NCBI GenBank assembly: GCA_965276755.1
Contig: OZ255625.1
Span: forward strand, 2,046,001 to 2,110,000
From: CAJCIS01 sp965276755
GTDB lineage: Bacteria; Pseudomonadota; Alphaproteobacteria; Acetobacterales; Acetobacteraceae
Direction of reading: 5' to 3'
Length of the DNA stretch: 64,000 nucleotides
Position numbers and translations under genes: made by a program. The number at the start of each line of letters is the position of its first letter. Within the stretch, counting starts at the first letter, position 1. Positions 1 through 8,960 of this stretch are shown in pieces. The notes beneath the pieces were generated by a model that was given only the letters and a program-made list of their open reading frames with translations, was not told where the DNA came from and did no database searches.

Positions 1-840
1 ACCGCGCGCCCTTCACCCGCTGATGAAGCCCGCGTGCCCCACGCGCTCTATGGCCACCAGCCCGCCGCTATGCCCGGCAGTGCCGCGCTGTGGCGCACGC
101 AGGCGCTGACGGCCATGGCCGCGGCGCGCGCCGCCGGCCGCGTACCCATCCTGTGCGGCGGCACGGGCCTCTATTTCGCCGCACTCACGCAGGGTTTGGC
201 CCACATCCCCGATCCCGGCGCACAGGCGCGGGCCGAGGCACGCGAGCTGCTTGCGCGCGAGGGCCCGGCGGCGCTGCACGCACGCCTGTCAGCGGCGGAC
301 GCGCAGACCGCCGCCCGCCTGCGCCCGACCGACGGCCAGCGCGTCGCGCGCGCCTGGGAAGTGTGGCGCGGCACCGGCCGCGGCCTGGCGCAATGGCAGG
401 CCGACGCGCCGCACGGTGCCGAAGCCGGCCCCTTCCGTGCAATTTGCCTCGATCCGCCGAGGGCGGAGCTGCGCGCGGCCATTGCCACAAGGTTTGCTGC
501 AATGATCGGCGCCGGCGCAATCGAGGAGGTCACGACCCTCCTGCACCTCGGCCTGGACCCCGCTCTGCCCGTCATGCGCGCCCACGGCGTGCCCGAACTC
601 TCCGCCTACCGAGGCGGCCAGATCAGCCTGGCCGAGGCCGAACGGCGCGCCTGCCTGGCCACCGGCCAATACACCAAGCGGCAGGCGACCTGGCAGCGCC
701 ACCGGCCGATCCTGCCACCTGAACACGTACGCACGATTCAATCGCGAGTAACCTCGGTGGAGCAATTTCAGGGAAGATGGATGGCAGACATGCAGAACTT
801 TCTGCAAGGCGCCATTGACGCGCCGCAACATGGCCCTTAG
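1..840 (+). CDS. miaA: tRNA dimethylallyltransferase MiaA (3' part, 5' end outside window)
   Basis: This is the C-terminal part of MiaA, which transfers a dimethylallyl group to N6 of A37 in tRNAs reading codons that start with U. The frame is open from the first base and reads TARPSPADEARVPHALYGH, the family's interface region, so the first ATG is internal and the true start lies upstream of the window. The GGTGLYF motif follows, then the helical C-terminal half with the RPTDGQRVARAWEV block. The TAG stop is at 838-840. Only 27 bases separate it from ilvB, a linkage that suggests co-transcription. The identification is secure; the missing N-terminus holds the P-loop. Confidence 0.95.
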   Translation, partial: TARPSPADEARVPHALYGHQPAAMPGSAALWRTQALTAMAAARAAGRVPILCGGTGLYFAALTQGLAHIPDPGAQARAEARELLAREGPAALHARLSAADAQTAARLRPTDGQRVARAWEVWRGTGRGLAQWQADAPHGAEAGPFRAICLDPPRAELRAAIATRFAAMIGAGAIEEVTTLLHLGLDPALPVMRAHGVPELSAYRGGQISLAEAERRACLATGQYTKRQATWQRHRPILPPEHVRTIQSRVTSVEQFQGRWMADMQNFLQGAIDAPQHGP

Positions 841-867
841 GAACGCCGGCCAGGAGAGGACCCGCCC

Positions 868-2640
868 ATGGTAGAACACCCAGTCCATAGCGGAGCGGAT
901 GCCCTGTTGCGTGCCTTGGGCGACCAGGGCGTGGAGGTCATCTTCGGCTATCCGGGCGGCGCCGTCCTGCCGATCTATGACGCGCTCTATCAACAAAGCG
1001 CCATCCGCCACATCCTCGTCCGCCACGAACAGGCCGCCGTCCACGCCGCCGAGGGTTACGCGCGCAGCACCGGCCGCGTCGGGGTGGTGCTGGTCACCAG
1101 CGGCCCGGGGGCGACCAATGCGGTCACCGGCCTGGTGGACGCGCTGATGGACAGCATTCCCATCGTCTGCCTGACCGGCCAGGTGCCCACGCACCTGATC
1201 GGCAACGATGCCTTTCAGGAGGCAGACACCACCGGCATTACGCGCCAGGCCACCAAGCACAATTACCTGGTCCGCCATGGCGCCGATCTGGCGCGCGTGG
1301 TGCACGAGGCCTTTACCATCGCGCGCAGCGGCCGTCCCGGCCCGGTGGTCGTGGACCTGCCCAAGGATGTGCTGATCGGGGCCGCGCCCTACAGCGCGCC
1401 CGCCACGGGCCCGCACCGCAGCTACCGGCCGATCACGGAGCCGGATCCTGCGTCGATTGCGCGCGCGCTGGCCGCCCTGCGCGGCGCGCGCCGGCCGATC
1501 ATCTATTCCGGCGGCGGCGTGATCAACGCGGGTGCGGAGGCCGCCGCCTTGCTGACGCGCTTTGTCCACCGCACGGGATTTCCGTGCACAAGCACGCTGA
1601 TGGGGCTTGGCGCTTTTCCGACCACCGACCGCCAGTTCCTGGGCATGCTGGGCATGCACGGCACCTACGAGGCCAATATGGCGATGCATGAGTGCGATGT
1701 CATGCTCAACATCGGTGCGCGCTTCGATGATCGCGTCACCGGGCGCCTCAATGCCTTCAGCCCCGCGAGCCTGAAAATTCACGCCGACATCGATCCTTCC
1801 AGCATCAACAAGAATGTTGCGGTCGACATTCCGATCGTCGGTGACGCCGGCTGCATCCTCAACGCGCTGCTGACTGCGTGGGATGAAGACGCGCACGCGC
1901 CGGACCTTTCCCCCTGGTGGCAGCGGATCGCGGGATGGCGCAAGAAGGACAGCCTGCGCTTCACGCAGGACACGGCGACGGGCGCCACCATCAAGCCGCA
2001 GCACGCGGTCAAGCGCCTGTACGAATTGTGCCGGGATTCTAGGCGGGACACGTTCATCACGACCGAAGTGGGCCAGCACCAGATGTGGGCCGCGCAGTAT
2101 TTCCAATTCGACAAACCCAATCGCTGGATGACCAGCGGCGGCCTTGGCACCATGGGCTACGGCCTGCCCGCGGGTGCGGGCGTGCAAGTCGCGCACCCGG
2201 ACGCGTTGGTGATCGATATCGCCGGGGAAGCGTCCATCCTGATGAACATCCAGGAACTCGGCACGCTGGCGCAATACCGCTTGCCGGTGAAAATCTTCAT
2301 TCTCAACAACGAACGCATGGGCATGGTGCGCCAGTGGCAGGATTTGCTGCACGGATCACGCCATTCCGAAAGCTACAGTCAAGCGCTGCCCGATTTCGTC
2401 AAGCTGGCCGAAAGCTTCCACGCCACCGGCCTGCGCGCGAAGTCCATCGATCAGCTCGACGATGTGATCGCGCGCATGCTCGCCACGCCCGGCCCGGTGA
2501 TCGCCGACATCCTCGTGACGCGCGATGAGAATTGCTACCCGATGATCCCGTCAGGTGCCGCGCACAACGAAATGATCCTCGGCCCCGAACACGATGCCGA
2601 GGTCGCCGGCATCACCGATGAAGGGCTGATGCTCATCTGA
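868..2640 (+). CDS. ilvB: Acetolactate synthase large (catalytic) subunit
   Basis: ThDP/FAD-dependent acetohydroxyacid synthase, 590 aa, which joins two pyruvates (or pyruvate and 2-oxobutyrate) in the first common step of valine, leucine and isoleucine synthesis. The N-terminal PYR domain has GYPGGAVLPIYD and the catalytic Glu in RHEQAAVHAAEGYA (about residue 54). The C-terminal PP domain has GEASILMNIQEL followed by ILNNERMGMV, the metal-ThDP motif. GEAS in place of GDGS is usual in alphaproteobacterial enzymes. A good Shine-Dalgarno (AGGAGAGGA) precedes ATG 868. The stop overlaps the ilvH start by one base (TGATG), so the subunits are probably made in step. Confidence 0.97.
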   Translation: MVEHPVHSGADALLRALGDQGVEVIFGYPGGAVLPIYDALYQQSAIRHILVRHEQAAVHAAEGYARSTGRVGVVLVTSGPGATNAVTGLVDALMDSIPIVCLTGQVPTHLIGNDAFQEADTTGITRQATKHNYLVRHGADLARVVHEAFTIARSGRPGPVVVDLPKDVLIGAAPYSAPATGPHRSYRPITEPDPASIARALAALRGARRPIIYSGGGVINAGAEAAALLTRFVHRTGFPCTSTLMGLGAFPTTDRQFLGMLGMHGTYEANMAMHECDVMLNIGARFDDRVTGRLNAFSPASLKIHADIDPSSINKNVAVDIPIVGDAGCILNALLTAWDEDAHAPDLSPWWQRIAGWRKKDSLRFTQDTATGATIKPQHAVKRLYELCRDSRRDTFITTEVGQHQMWAAQYFQFDKPNRWMTSGGLGTMGYGLPAGAGVQVAHPDALVIDIAGEASILMNIQELGTLAQYRLPVKIFILNNERMGMVRQWQDLLHGSRHSESYSQALPDFVKLAESFHATGLRAKSIDQLDDVIARMLATPGPVIADILVTRDENCYPMIPSGAAHNEMILGPEHDAEVAGITDEGLMLI

Positions 2641-3149
2641 TGGGCGAAGCCGCCTATCAATCCGCCACTATCTCCGTGCTCGTGGAAAACGAGGCCGGCG
2701 TGCTCGCGCGCGTCATCGGCCTGTTTTCCGGCCGCGGCTATAATATCGACAGCCTGACCGTGGCACCGGTCGATACCAACCGCAACCAGAGCCGCATCAA
2801 TGTCGTCACCAGCGGCACGCCCATGGTTATCGAACAGATCAAGGCGCAGCTCGATCGCCTCGTGCCCGTCTATAAAGTCGCCGACCTGACGCGCGAAGGC
2901 CCGCATGTCGCGCGCGAAATGGCGCTGGTCAAGGTCGTCGCCACCAGCGATGCTCGCGTCGAAGCCCTGCGCATCGCCGACGCCTTTCGCGCGCGTATCG
3001 TCGATACCAGCCTGGCCAGCTTCGTCTTCGAATTGACGGGTGCCTCCGACAAACTCGAAGCCTTCATCGAACTGATGCGCCCCCTGGGCCTGGCCGAGGT
3101 GTCACGCACCGGCATCGCGGCCATAGCGCGCGGCGTTGTGGTGCTGTGA
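2640..3149 (+). CDS. ilvH: Acetolactate synthase small (regulatory) subunit
   Basis: Regulatory subunit of 169 aa that binds valine and activates the large subunit. An N-terminal ACT domain (about residues 9-85) is seen in ISVLVENEAGVLARVIGLFS and GRGYNIDSLTVAPV. The rest matches the IlvH C-terminal domain (VKVVATSDARVEALRIADAFRA). The length is close to the family norm. The start overlaps the ilvB stop by one base, which implies translational coupling. Downstream lies a palindromic intergenic block of about 215 bases before ilvC. Confidence 0.96.
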   Translation: MGEAAYQSATISVLVENEAGVLARVIGLFSGRGYNIDSLTVAPVDTNRNQSRINVVTSGTPMVIEQIKAQLDRLVPVYKVADLTREGPHVAREMALVKVVATSDARVEALRIADAFRARIVDTSLASFVFELTGASDKLEAFIELMRPLGLAEVSRTGIAAIARGVVVL

Positions 3150-3349
3150 GAAGGGCAAGGAAAGGCCAGGGCTCTGCCCTGGACCCGCTGGGGCCTGAGG
3201 CCCCAGACCCCCATTTGTTTGGATGAGGGGGGGGCCAACTCGCGTGTTGTGACATAACGTGTGGCCCCCCTCATCCAAACAAACAGGTTCTAAGGACTTG
3301 TCCTTAGCGGGGTCCAGGGGCAGAGCCCCTGGCCTTTCTTCGCCCTTCT
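3150..3349. repeat. Family-2 palindromic element, full copy (ilvH-ilvC spacer)
   Basis: Long inverted repeat. The left arm AAGGCCAGGG... is mirrored by a right arm ending CCCCTGGCCTTTCTTCGCCC. Inside are the hairpins GGGGCCTGAGGCCCC and CTAAGGACTTGTCCTTAG, and an outer pair TTTGGATGAGGGG/CCCCTCATCCAAA. Related copies lie near 16345, 41561 and 53201. It separates ilvBH from ilvC and may end or attenuate transcription; that role is inference. Confidence 0.85.
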
Positions 3350-3366
3350 CACGGAGCACAACAACG

Positions 3367-4386
3367 ATGCGCGTTTATTACGACCGGGATGCGGACGTGA
3401 ACCTGATCAAGGGGCGTCGGGTGGCCGTTGTCGGATACGGCAGCCAGGGGCATGCGCATGCGCGCAATTTGCATGACAGTGGCGTGCGCGATGTGGTGGT
3501 GGCATTGCGGCGTGGCTCTGTTGGTGTTGCCAAGGCTGAGGGTGCGGGGCTGCGCGTGATGGGTCCGTCCGAGGCCGCGGCTTGGGCGGATGTGGTGATG
3601 GTGCTGACGCCTGATGAGGGTCAGGGCGATTTGTATCGAGACCATCTGGCCGCAAATATGAAGGAAGGGGCGGCGCTGGCGTTTGCGCATGGACTGAACA
3701 TCCATTTCAATTTGATTGATCCCCGTGCTGATCTGGATGTTTTCATGATTGCGCCCAAGGGGCCCGGGCACACGGTGCGCAGCGAGTATGAGCGTGGCGG
3801 CGGCGTGCCGTGCCTGGTGGCGGTGGCGCAGAACCCGTCCGGCAATGCGCTGGAGATTGCGTTGTCTTACGCCAGTGCCATTGGCGGCGGACGCGCCGGC
3901 ATTATCGAGACGAGTTTCAAGGAGGAGTGCGAGACCGATTTGTTCGGCGAGCAGGTCGTGCTGTGCGGCGGACTGACCGAGCTGATTCGCGCGGGGTTCG
4001 AGACGCTGGTCGAGGCAGGGTATGCGCCCGAGATGGCGTATTTCGAGTGCTTGCACGAGGTCAAGTTGATCGTCGACCTGATTTATGAGGGCGGGATTGC
4101 CAACATGAATTACTCGATCAGCAACACAGCCGAGTATGGTGAGTATGTGACCGGGCCCCGCATTATCACGGCCGAGACCAAGGCCGAGATGCGCCGGGTG
4201 CTGGCTGACATCCAGTCCGGCCGGTTCACGCGCGATTGGATGCTGGAAAACAAGGTCAACCAGGCGAGCTTTCGTGCGACACGGCGGCGGAACGCGGAGC
4301 ATCCGATCGAGCGCGTGGGCGAGCGGCTGCGGGCGATGATGCCGTGGATTTCGAAGAACGCGCTGGTGGACAAGGCGCGGAACTGA
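3367..4386 (+). CDS. ilvC: Ketol-acid reductoisomerase
   Basis: NADPH- and Mg-dependent enzyme of 339 aa that isomerises and reduces acetolactate to dihydroxyisovalerate, the step after IlvBH. The Rossmann motif VVGYGSQGHAHA is near residues 19-30, followed by MIAPKGPGHTVRSEYERGGG. The C-terminal knotted domain has ETDLFGEQVVLCGGL and the metal-ligand region MAYFECLHEVKLIVDLIYEGG. The start at 3367 gives the standard family length. The frame stays open upstream, but that stretch is repeat DNA. Codon use is richer in G/T-ending codons than in ilvBH. The family-2 palindrome upstream may set its expression apart from ilvBH. Confidence 0.97.
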   Translation: MRVYYDRDADVNLIKGRRVAVVGYGSQGHAHARNLHDSGVRDVVVALRRGSVGVAKAEGAGLRVMGPSEAAAWADVVMVLTPDEGQGDLYRDHLAANMKEGAALAFAHGLNIHFNLIDPRADLDVFMIAPKGPGHTVRSEYERGGGVPCLVAVAQNPSGNALEIALSYASAIGGGRAGIIETSFKEECETDLFGEQVVLCGGLTELIRAGFETLVEAGYAPEMAYFECLHEVKLIVDLIYEGGIANMNYSISNTAEYGEYVTGPRIITAETKAEMRRVLADIQSGRFTRDWMLENKVNQASFRATRRRNAEHPIERVGERLRAMMPWISKNALVDKARN

Positions 4387-4411
4387 GCACCGCATGACTT
4401 CAGCACAGTGT

Positions 4412-5785
4412 CTAGTCGATCTTCAGCCGCACGAACCCCAATTCCCCCCAACGGTCGCTGCCGTACGACGAATACAGATCGCGCCCCACCACATTCCAAG
4501 CCGCCTGCGCGCCCACACCAAAAACCAGATGCCGGGCCACGCGAAAATCGCGAATAGCCCCGAGCTCAAGCTTGCCAACCGTCTCGGGCTTGCCGCTCAG
4601 GCCGCTGCCCGCATCGCCCAGTCCCGTGTCGAACAATTCGTCATTATCGACCCGTTCGGCGCGGCCGAAAACCGTCCAGCGCGTATTCGGATGAACCGCA
4701 CTTTCCAGCACCCAGGCATCCAACGCCGGGTATTGTAGCGCCACATCGCCAAAGGTCTGGCGTTGCGCCCAGATTGCTGTCGTGGACCAGAACCCCCGCT
4801 CGCCAATTGGAACGGTATAGATGGCGCTTGCCGAAAAGCGGCGCTCATTGATGCCGGGATTGAGCTGCTCGGGCGATATCTGCCGGGCCCAGCTGACCTG
4901 CATGGCCAGGCGCGGCGTGGGGTTCACGCTGGCGCGGATTGCTGTCGAATCGAGCCCCGGCCCTTCGACATCATAGCGGTTTTGGTTGGGCTCGCGTCCC
5001 CTAAAGCCGGATGCCTCCAGCTTGAAGACGCCATAGACAAGGCCGCCGGTCAGCACGCCCTCGGTGATGTGCATCGAATCCACCCAGTGATGGCTGATCG
5101 GTGCCTCTGGCGAGTCCATGATGGAGAGCCGGTGCATGAAGGCAGGCGGACCGAACGCCGGCTCGCCGGGCAGGCCCGCGTAGATGAACGCGCTACCGCG
5201 CGCGCTCAGCCGATAGCTGTAGGTGGCGCTCAATTCCATGAAAAGATCGTGCGGGTGCTGGCGATCGATCAGCGGCGTGCGGCCGTTCGCCGTCTCGCCG
5301 GTGGCGAGCAGCAGCGGGTAGCCGTTCGGTCCCATGAACGGGTCTGGCGAGAGCATGGTGCGCAATTGCAGCCGGCCGCGCTCGCCGATCGCGCGCGAGC
5401 CCATCAACATGACCATGCCGGCAGCGAAGGCCTTGTCGCCGCCGCGCGGGCCGCCCTGGACGTCATAGACCCCGTTGAGCATGCCGTGGAACATCACCGC
5501 CCAGTCGCCCGCCATGATGTCGATGCCCTGGTGCGGGGAGGCGTCCGGCTGCCAGCTCGTGCCGGATGATTCGCGCGTCATGGGATAGGGACCGAGGGCC
5601 GCCGGCATGCCCATCATGTCCATGCCGGAGCTGTTCTGCATGGTCTCGCCCAGCCTGACCTGGGCGGGCGGTGGTGGCATTGCCATGCCCGGCATTTCCT
5701 CACCGGCCGTGGCGGAAGGCGCTTGCGCGCGCGCGTTGCCGCACATCGTCAACACGCCAGCGGCGAGCAGCATGGCCTTGTGCAT
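4412..5785 (-). CDS. Met-rich outer-membrane protein of a copper-type locus (unrecognised family)
   Basis: Protein of 457 aa with a signal peptide (MHKAMLLAAGVLTMCGNARA). A Met-rich stretch follows (MPGMAMPPPP, SGMDMMGMP, about residues 31-60), of the kind that binds Cu(I). The remainder has alternating aromatic/polar strands ending in GELGFVRLKID, as expected of an outer-membrane beta-barrel. It is divergent from a glutaredoxin-MauE fusion and csoR, and a CsoR-like operator lies in the shared promoter region. I infer a copper- or heavy-metal-responsive envelope protein. The precise family was not recognised and transport was not shown. Confidence 0.7.
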   Translation of the reverse strand: MHKAMLLAAGVLTMCGNARAQAPSATAGEEMPGMAMPPPPAQVRLGETMQNSSGMDMMGMPAALGPYPMTRESSGTSWQPDASPHQGIDIMAGDWAVMFHGMLNGVYDVQGGPRGGDKAFAAGMVMLMGSRAIGERGRLQLRTMLSPDPFMGPNGYPLLLATGETANGRTPLIDRQHPHDLFMELSATYSYRLSARGSAFIYAGLPGEPAFGPPAFMHRLSIMDSPEAPISHHWVDSMHITEGVLTGGLVYGVFKLEASGFRGREPNQNRYDVEGPGLDSTAIRASVNPTPRLAMQVSWARQISPEQLNPGINERRFSASAIYTVPIGERGFWSTTAIWAQRQTFGDVALQYPALDAWVLESAVHPNTRWTVFGRAERVDNDELFDTGLGDAGSGLSGKPETVGKLELGAIRDFRVARHLVFGVGAQAAWNVVGRDLYSSYGSDRWGELGFVRLKID

Positions 5786-5820
5786 CGGCTTTTTGACCTC
5801 GCCGGGCAGTTCCCGTCAAG

Positions 5821-5840
5821 GTATACGCCCAGGGGGTATG
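5821..5840. promoter_or_regulatory. Candidate CsoR operator between divergent metal genes
   Basis: The pseudo-palindrome GTATACGCCCAGGGGGTATG has TATAC/GTATG ends around C and G tracts, the usual layout of CsoR-family operators. Its half-sites match at 7 of 9 positions. It lies 35 bases from the upstream gene's ATG on one side and just upstream of the Shine-Dalgarno of the glutaredoxin gene on the other. The csoR gene itself is two genes away. Confidence 0.6.
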
Positions 5841-5854
5841 TGGAGGGTGGTCAC

Positions 5855-6601
5855 ATGGCGGATGAAATCAAGCAGGCGACCCTCTATCGCATGGTCATGC
5901 CCGAGCATGTTTGCCCCTTCGGGCTGAAGGCCGCCGATCTGCTGCACCGTCAAGGCTATGTCATCAATGATCGGTGGCTGAGGACGCGGCAGGAGGTGGA
6001 CAGCTTCAAGGCCGAGCAAGGTGTTGGCACGACCCCGCAGACCTTCATCGGCGGCGCGCGTATCGGCGGCTATGACGATTTGAGGCGTTTCTTGGGGTTG
6101 CGCGTGCGTGACCCGGATGGCGTGTCCTATAGGCCGGTGATCGCGGTCTTTGCCGTGGCCGGCCTGATGGCGTTGGCGGCTTGCCTGGCCGCTTACGGCA
6201 CCGTGCTGTCGTGGCGTACGATCCGATGGGTCATCGCCTTTTCCATGTGCCTGCTGGCCATGCTCAAGCTCCAGGACATAGAGAGTTTCGCGACCATGTT
6301 CCTCAACTACGACCTGCTCGCGCGGCGGGTCGTGCGCTACGGCTACGTCTATCCGTTTGCCGAATTGCTTGCGGGCGTGCTGATGATCGGCGGTATCGCA
6401 CTGTGGCTGTCAATTCCTGTGGCGGCCTTTATCGGCACCATCGGCGCGGCATCGGTGATCAAGGCGGTCTATATCGACAAGCGCGAACTGAAATGTGCCT
6501 GCGTGGGCGGTGCCAGCCGCGTGCCGTTGGGTTTTGTCTCGCTGACTGAAAATGTCATGATGGTTGCCATGGCTGGATGGATGCTGTGGAGGGCAATCTG
6601 A
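5855..6601 (+). CDS. Glutaredoxin-MauE fusion, redox-associated membrane protein
   Basis: Protein of 248 aa. Residues 1-85 form a glutaredoxin-like domain with a single-Cys CPFG active site and the cis-Pro motif TTPQTFIGG. The rest has about four membrane segments of MauE/DoxX type (FAVAGLMALAACLAAYGTVL, FAELLAGVLMIGGIALWLSI) and a KCACVGG motif. Such proteins are thought to pass electrons or thiols across the inner membrane. ATG 5855 follows a good TGGAGGGTGG site; longer in-frame starts would run through the operator. It is probably in an operon with csoR, whose start overlaps its end. The role in metal stress is inferred from context. Confidence 0.8.
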   Translation: MADEIKQATLYRMVMPEHVCPFGLKAADLLHRQGYVINDRWLRTRQEVDSFKAEQGVGTTPQTFIGGARIGGYDDLRRFLGLRVRDPDGVSYRPVIAVFAVAGLMALAACLAAYGTVLSWRTIRWVIAFSMCLLAMLKLQDIESFATMFLNYDLLARRVVRYGYVYPFAELLAGVLMIGGIALWLSIPVAAFIGTIGAASVIKAVYIDKRELKCACVGGASRVPLGFVSLTENVMMVAMAGWMLWRAI

Positions 6602-6885
6602 GCGCGCACACCAAACACGCCGATCACAAGCATCAGCTTCCACGCTTGCACCGGATCGAAGGCCAGGTGCGCGGCATCGCCGCCATGATAGAGGCCGAGC
6701 GCTATTGTGTCGATATTCTGACCCAGATCCAGGCTGCGCGCGCGGCATTGGCGCGGGTCGAGCGCGACATTCTCAACGATCATGTGGGGAAATGCGTCGC
6801 AACTGCAGCCGCGTCAGGCAATGCGGAGGAATCCCGTACGAAGATGGCCGAGTTGATCGAGCTACTCCGGCGTGCGTTGCGATAG
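6577..6885 (+). CDS. csoR: CsoR-family copper-sensing repressor
   Basis: All-helical metal-sensing repressor of 102 aa (DUF156). The helix RLHRIEGQVRGIAAMIE is present. The Cu(I) ligand set Cys44-His69-Cys73 has the same 25 and 4 residue spacing as the founding CsoR, which points to Cu(I) rather than nickel or formaldehyde sensing. The N-terminus is His-rich (HTKHADHKH). The start overlaps the preceding gene by 25 bases; GTG 6586 is an alternative. It probably represses its own operon and the divergent membrane-protein gene from the site at 5821-5840. Confidence 0.9.
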   Translation: MDAVEGNLSAHTKHADHKHQLPRLHRIEGQVRGIAAMIEAERYCVDILTQIQAARAALARVERDILNDHVGKCVATAAASGNAEESRTKMAELIELLRRALR

Positions 6886-6902
6886 TGGTCCCCGCGCGGT
6901 CC

Positions 6903-8327
6903 TTAAGGCAGCACGCCCAGCCGCACCTGCCGGCCCCAGCCGCGCTGCCGCGCCAAAAACATCACCCACCCAAGTGCGGCGCCCAGATGCCGCAGCAACT
7001 GGAAACTGAATGGCTCGATGATCGCCGCCAGCAAAGCCAAGGAGACCGACGCGCTGGTCCTGTCGCCCGTCCAGCGCCTGTACACATGAACGCTCCACAC
7101 ATGGAAACACAGATCGATCGCGATCTTGCCCGCGATAATTCCGCCCACGGGCACCAGCACGCGCAGCCGCCCGGTCACCGCATAATCGACGAGGAGCGCA
7201 AATGCGGTCAGCCCGTAAATCGGCTGCAACGTATCGGCCGCTTTCACCGGCAACATCCAACTGCCCAGGCGCCCATAAGCCGCATTGCCAACCATGTCAC
7301 GATACCAGAACTGCGTTTGCAAAAACCCGCCGAACCACCGCCGGCGCTGGCGCAGAAACGCCCCCATTGCACCAGGCGCATCGGTGCGCGCCTGCGCGTC
7401 CCCCAATACCGCGGTGCGCCACCCCAAGCCGCTTCGATCGCCATACCGGCGCAGCCGATGGATCAGCTCGTAATCCTCGACGAGACAATCCGCATCGAAC
7501 CCGCCCACGGCGATCACCGCGTCACGCCGAAACCCGGCAAACGCGCCCGAAATCAGCAGCAATCCATCGGCGCGCATCCACGCCAACCGCGAGAGAAAAT
7601 TGCGCAAATATTCATAGGTCTGGAACCACTGGAAAACCCGGCCGCCCACGCTGCGCCCGCACACCGGGCGAAGCACGCCGGTTGCCGCCACCAGGCGCCC
7701 ATCGCCCGCAAACGCTGTCCGCATCGCCCCAACCGCGCCGGGCTCCAGCAACGTGTCTGCGTCCACGGTCAGCACCACATCGGTTTCCAGTAGGCCCAGC
7801 GCCGCATTCAGCGCGCACGCCTTGCCCCCATGCGCCAGCCGCAGCCACGACAATCCAGGCACGGACGAACTGCGCGCCATCTGCCCCAACGCCGGCGCCT
7901 CAAACCCGTAGGCGCGCAGCGCCGCGTCCGTGGAATCATCTGACCCGTCATCGGCAATCAGCACGGCGTCGGGTGCATCGCTTTGCCGCGCCAGAGCTGC
8001 CAGCGTTACCCCGAGCACCGCGGCCTCGTTATGCGCGGCGACGATTACGCCCACCGACACACGCGCCCCCGTCACCGCGGCCCGGGGCCGGGCGATCCCA
8101 CGCGTCTGCCACGCCGTGAACCCCAGCAGCGCCGTGTCATAGGCCACATACACCATGCCTGCGCCCCACCCGGCCACGCCCGGAAACCAGGCACGCGCCA
8201 GCAAAACTAGCCAAAGCACCAGAATGCCGCCATGGATCGCCAGGCTGGCGACGGGCGTGGCTATCCTCCCATGCCGCGGCGAGGCCGCGATGAAATTGGC
8301 TTGCAGATCGCCCATGCCCGGCAACAT
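6903..8327 (-). CDS. Processive family 2 glycosyltransferase, membrane-bound
   Basis: Protein of 474 aa. Two N-terminal membrane segments are followed by a GT-A domain (VGVIVAAHNEAAVLGVTL, the DDGSDDSTD site, DAD in VLTVDADTLL, VEDYEL). The QRRRW motif marks processive enzymes that make polysaccharides such as poly-GlcNAc or cellulose. Membrane segments follow to the C-terminus. ATG 8327 has AAGGG upstream; a TTG at 8348 and ATG 8315 are alternatives. It is divergent from cytochrome b561 with a short gap. The sugar and polymer cannot be told from sequence. Confidence 0.85.
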   Translation of the reverse strand: MLPGMGDLQANFIAASPRHGRIATPVASLAIHGGILVLWLVLLARAWFPGVAGWGAGMVYVAYDTALLGFTAWQTRGIARPRAAVTGARVSVGVIVAAHNEAAVLGVTLAALARQSDAPDAVLIADDGSDDSTDAALRAYGFEAPALGQMARSSSVPGLSWLRLAHGGKACALNAALGLLETDVVLTVDADTLLEPGAVGAMRTAFAGDGRLVAATGVLRPVCGRSVGGRVFQWFQTYEYLRNFLSRLAWMRADGLLLISGAFAGFRRDAVIAVGGFDADCLVEDYELIHRLRRYGDRSGLGWRTAVLGDAQARTDAPGAMGAFLRQRRRWFGGFLQTQFWYRDMVGNAAYGRLGSWMLPVKAADTLQPIYGLTAFALLVDYAVTGRLRVLVPVGGIIAGKIAIDLCFHVWSVHVYRRWTGDRTSASVSLALLAAIIEPFSFQLLRHLGAALGWVMFLARQRGWGRQVRLGVLP

Positions 8328-8386
8328 CGACCCTTGTCTGACCCCCAAAGATGGGGCAACCGCCCCTGATGTTAAGGAAGCAGCCC

Positions 8387-8959
8387 ATGAGCCTGACCCT
8401 GCCGGCCCGCTACACCACGCCTGCCATCATCCTGCACTGGGTCGTCGGCCTGGGCATCATCGCCAACGTGGTCATCATGTGGGTCATGGACGCGCTGCCC
8501 GAGGCTAGCCAGCGGCCCGCGGTCAACCTGCACAAATCCATCGGCATCACGATTTTAGGCCTGGCCATCATGCGCCTGCTCTGGCGCCTGACGCACACGC
8601 CGCCGGCGCTGCCGCCTGGCACGCAAGGCTGGGAACGCACGCTGTCCTGGACGGTGCACATGCTGCTCTATGTGATGATTTTCGTGCAGCCGCTGACCGG
8701 CTGGCTTCATGACAGCGCCTGGAAAGCCGCACCCGCGCACCCGCTGGTGCTGTTCGGGTTCATTCCGTGGTTTCGCATCGGCTTTGTGCGGGATTTGGAT
8801 CCGGCGGCAAAGGAACACATGCACACGCTGTTTGGGAATATTCACTCAGCCGGTGCGATTGCGCTTTATGTGCTGGTCGGGCTGCACATTGCGGGCGCGC
8901 TGAAGCACCAGTTTTGGGATAGTCGGCCTTCGCTTAGACGGATGTGGTTTTCAGCGTAA
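8387..8959 (+). CDS. Cytochrome b561 family protein
   Basis: Inner-membrane di-haem cytochrome of 190 aa with four membrane helices. Candidate haem-ligand His residues are in ILHWVVGL, LHKSIG, VHMLLYV and GLHIAGALKH. This family shuttles electrons between quinol and periplasmic acceptors. ATG 8387 is chosen for the AAGGAAG site just upstream; an earlier ATG at 8351 lacks one. The gene ends beside a long palindrome and converges on amtB. Confidence 0.88.
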   Translation: MSLTLPARYTTPAIILHWVVGLGIIANVVIMWVMDALPEASQRPAVNLHKSIGITILGLAIMRLLWRLTHTPPALPPGTQGWERTLSWTVHMLLYVMIFVQPLTGWLHDSAWKAAPAHPLVLFGFIPWFRIGFVRDLDPAAKEHMHTLFGNIHSAGAIALYVLVGLHIAGALKHQFWDSRPSLRRMWFSA

Positions 8960-8960
8960 G

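Noticed and set aside
289..2352. Long minus-strand open frame of 687 codons opposite miaA and ilvB
   Set aside because: It is the complement of well-supported genes; the composition is a GC-rich shadow with no family motifs or start site.
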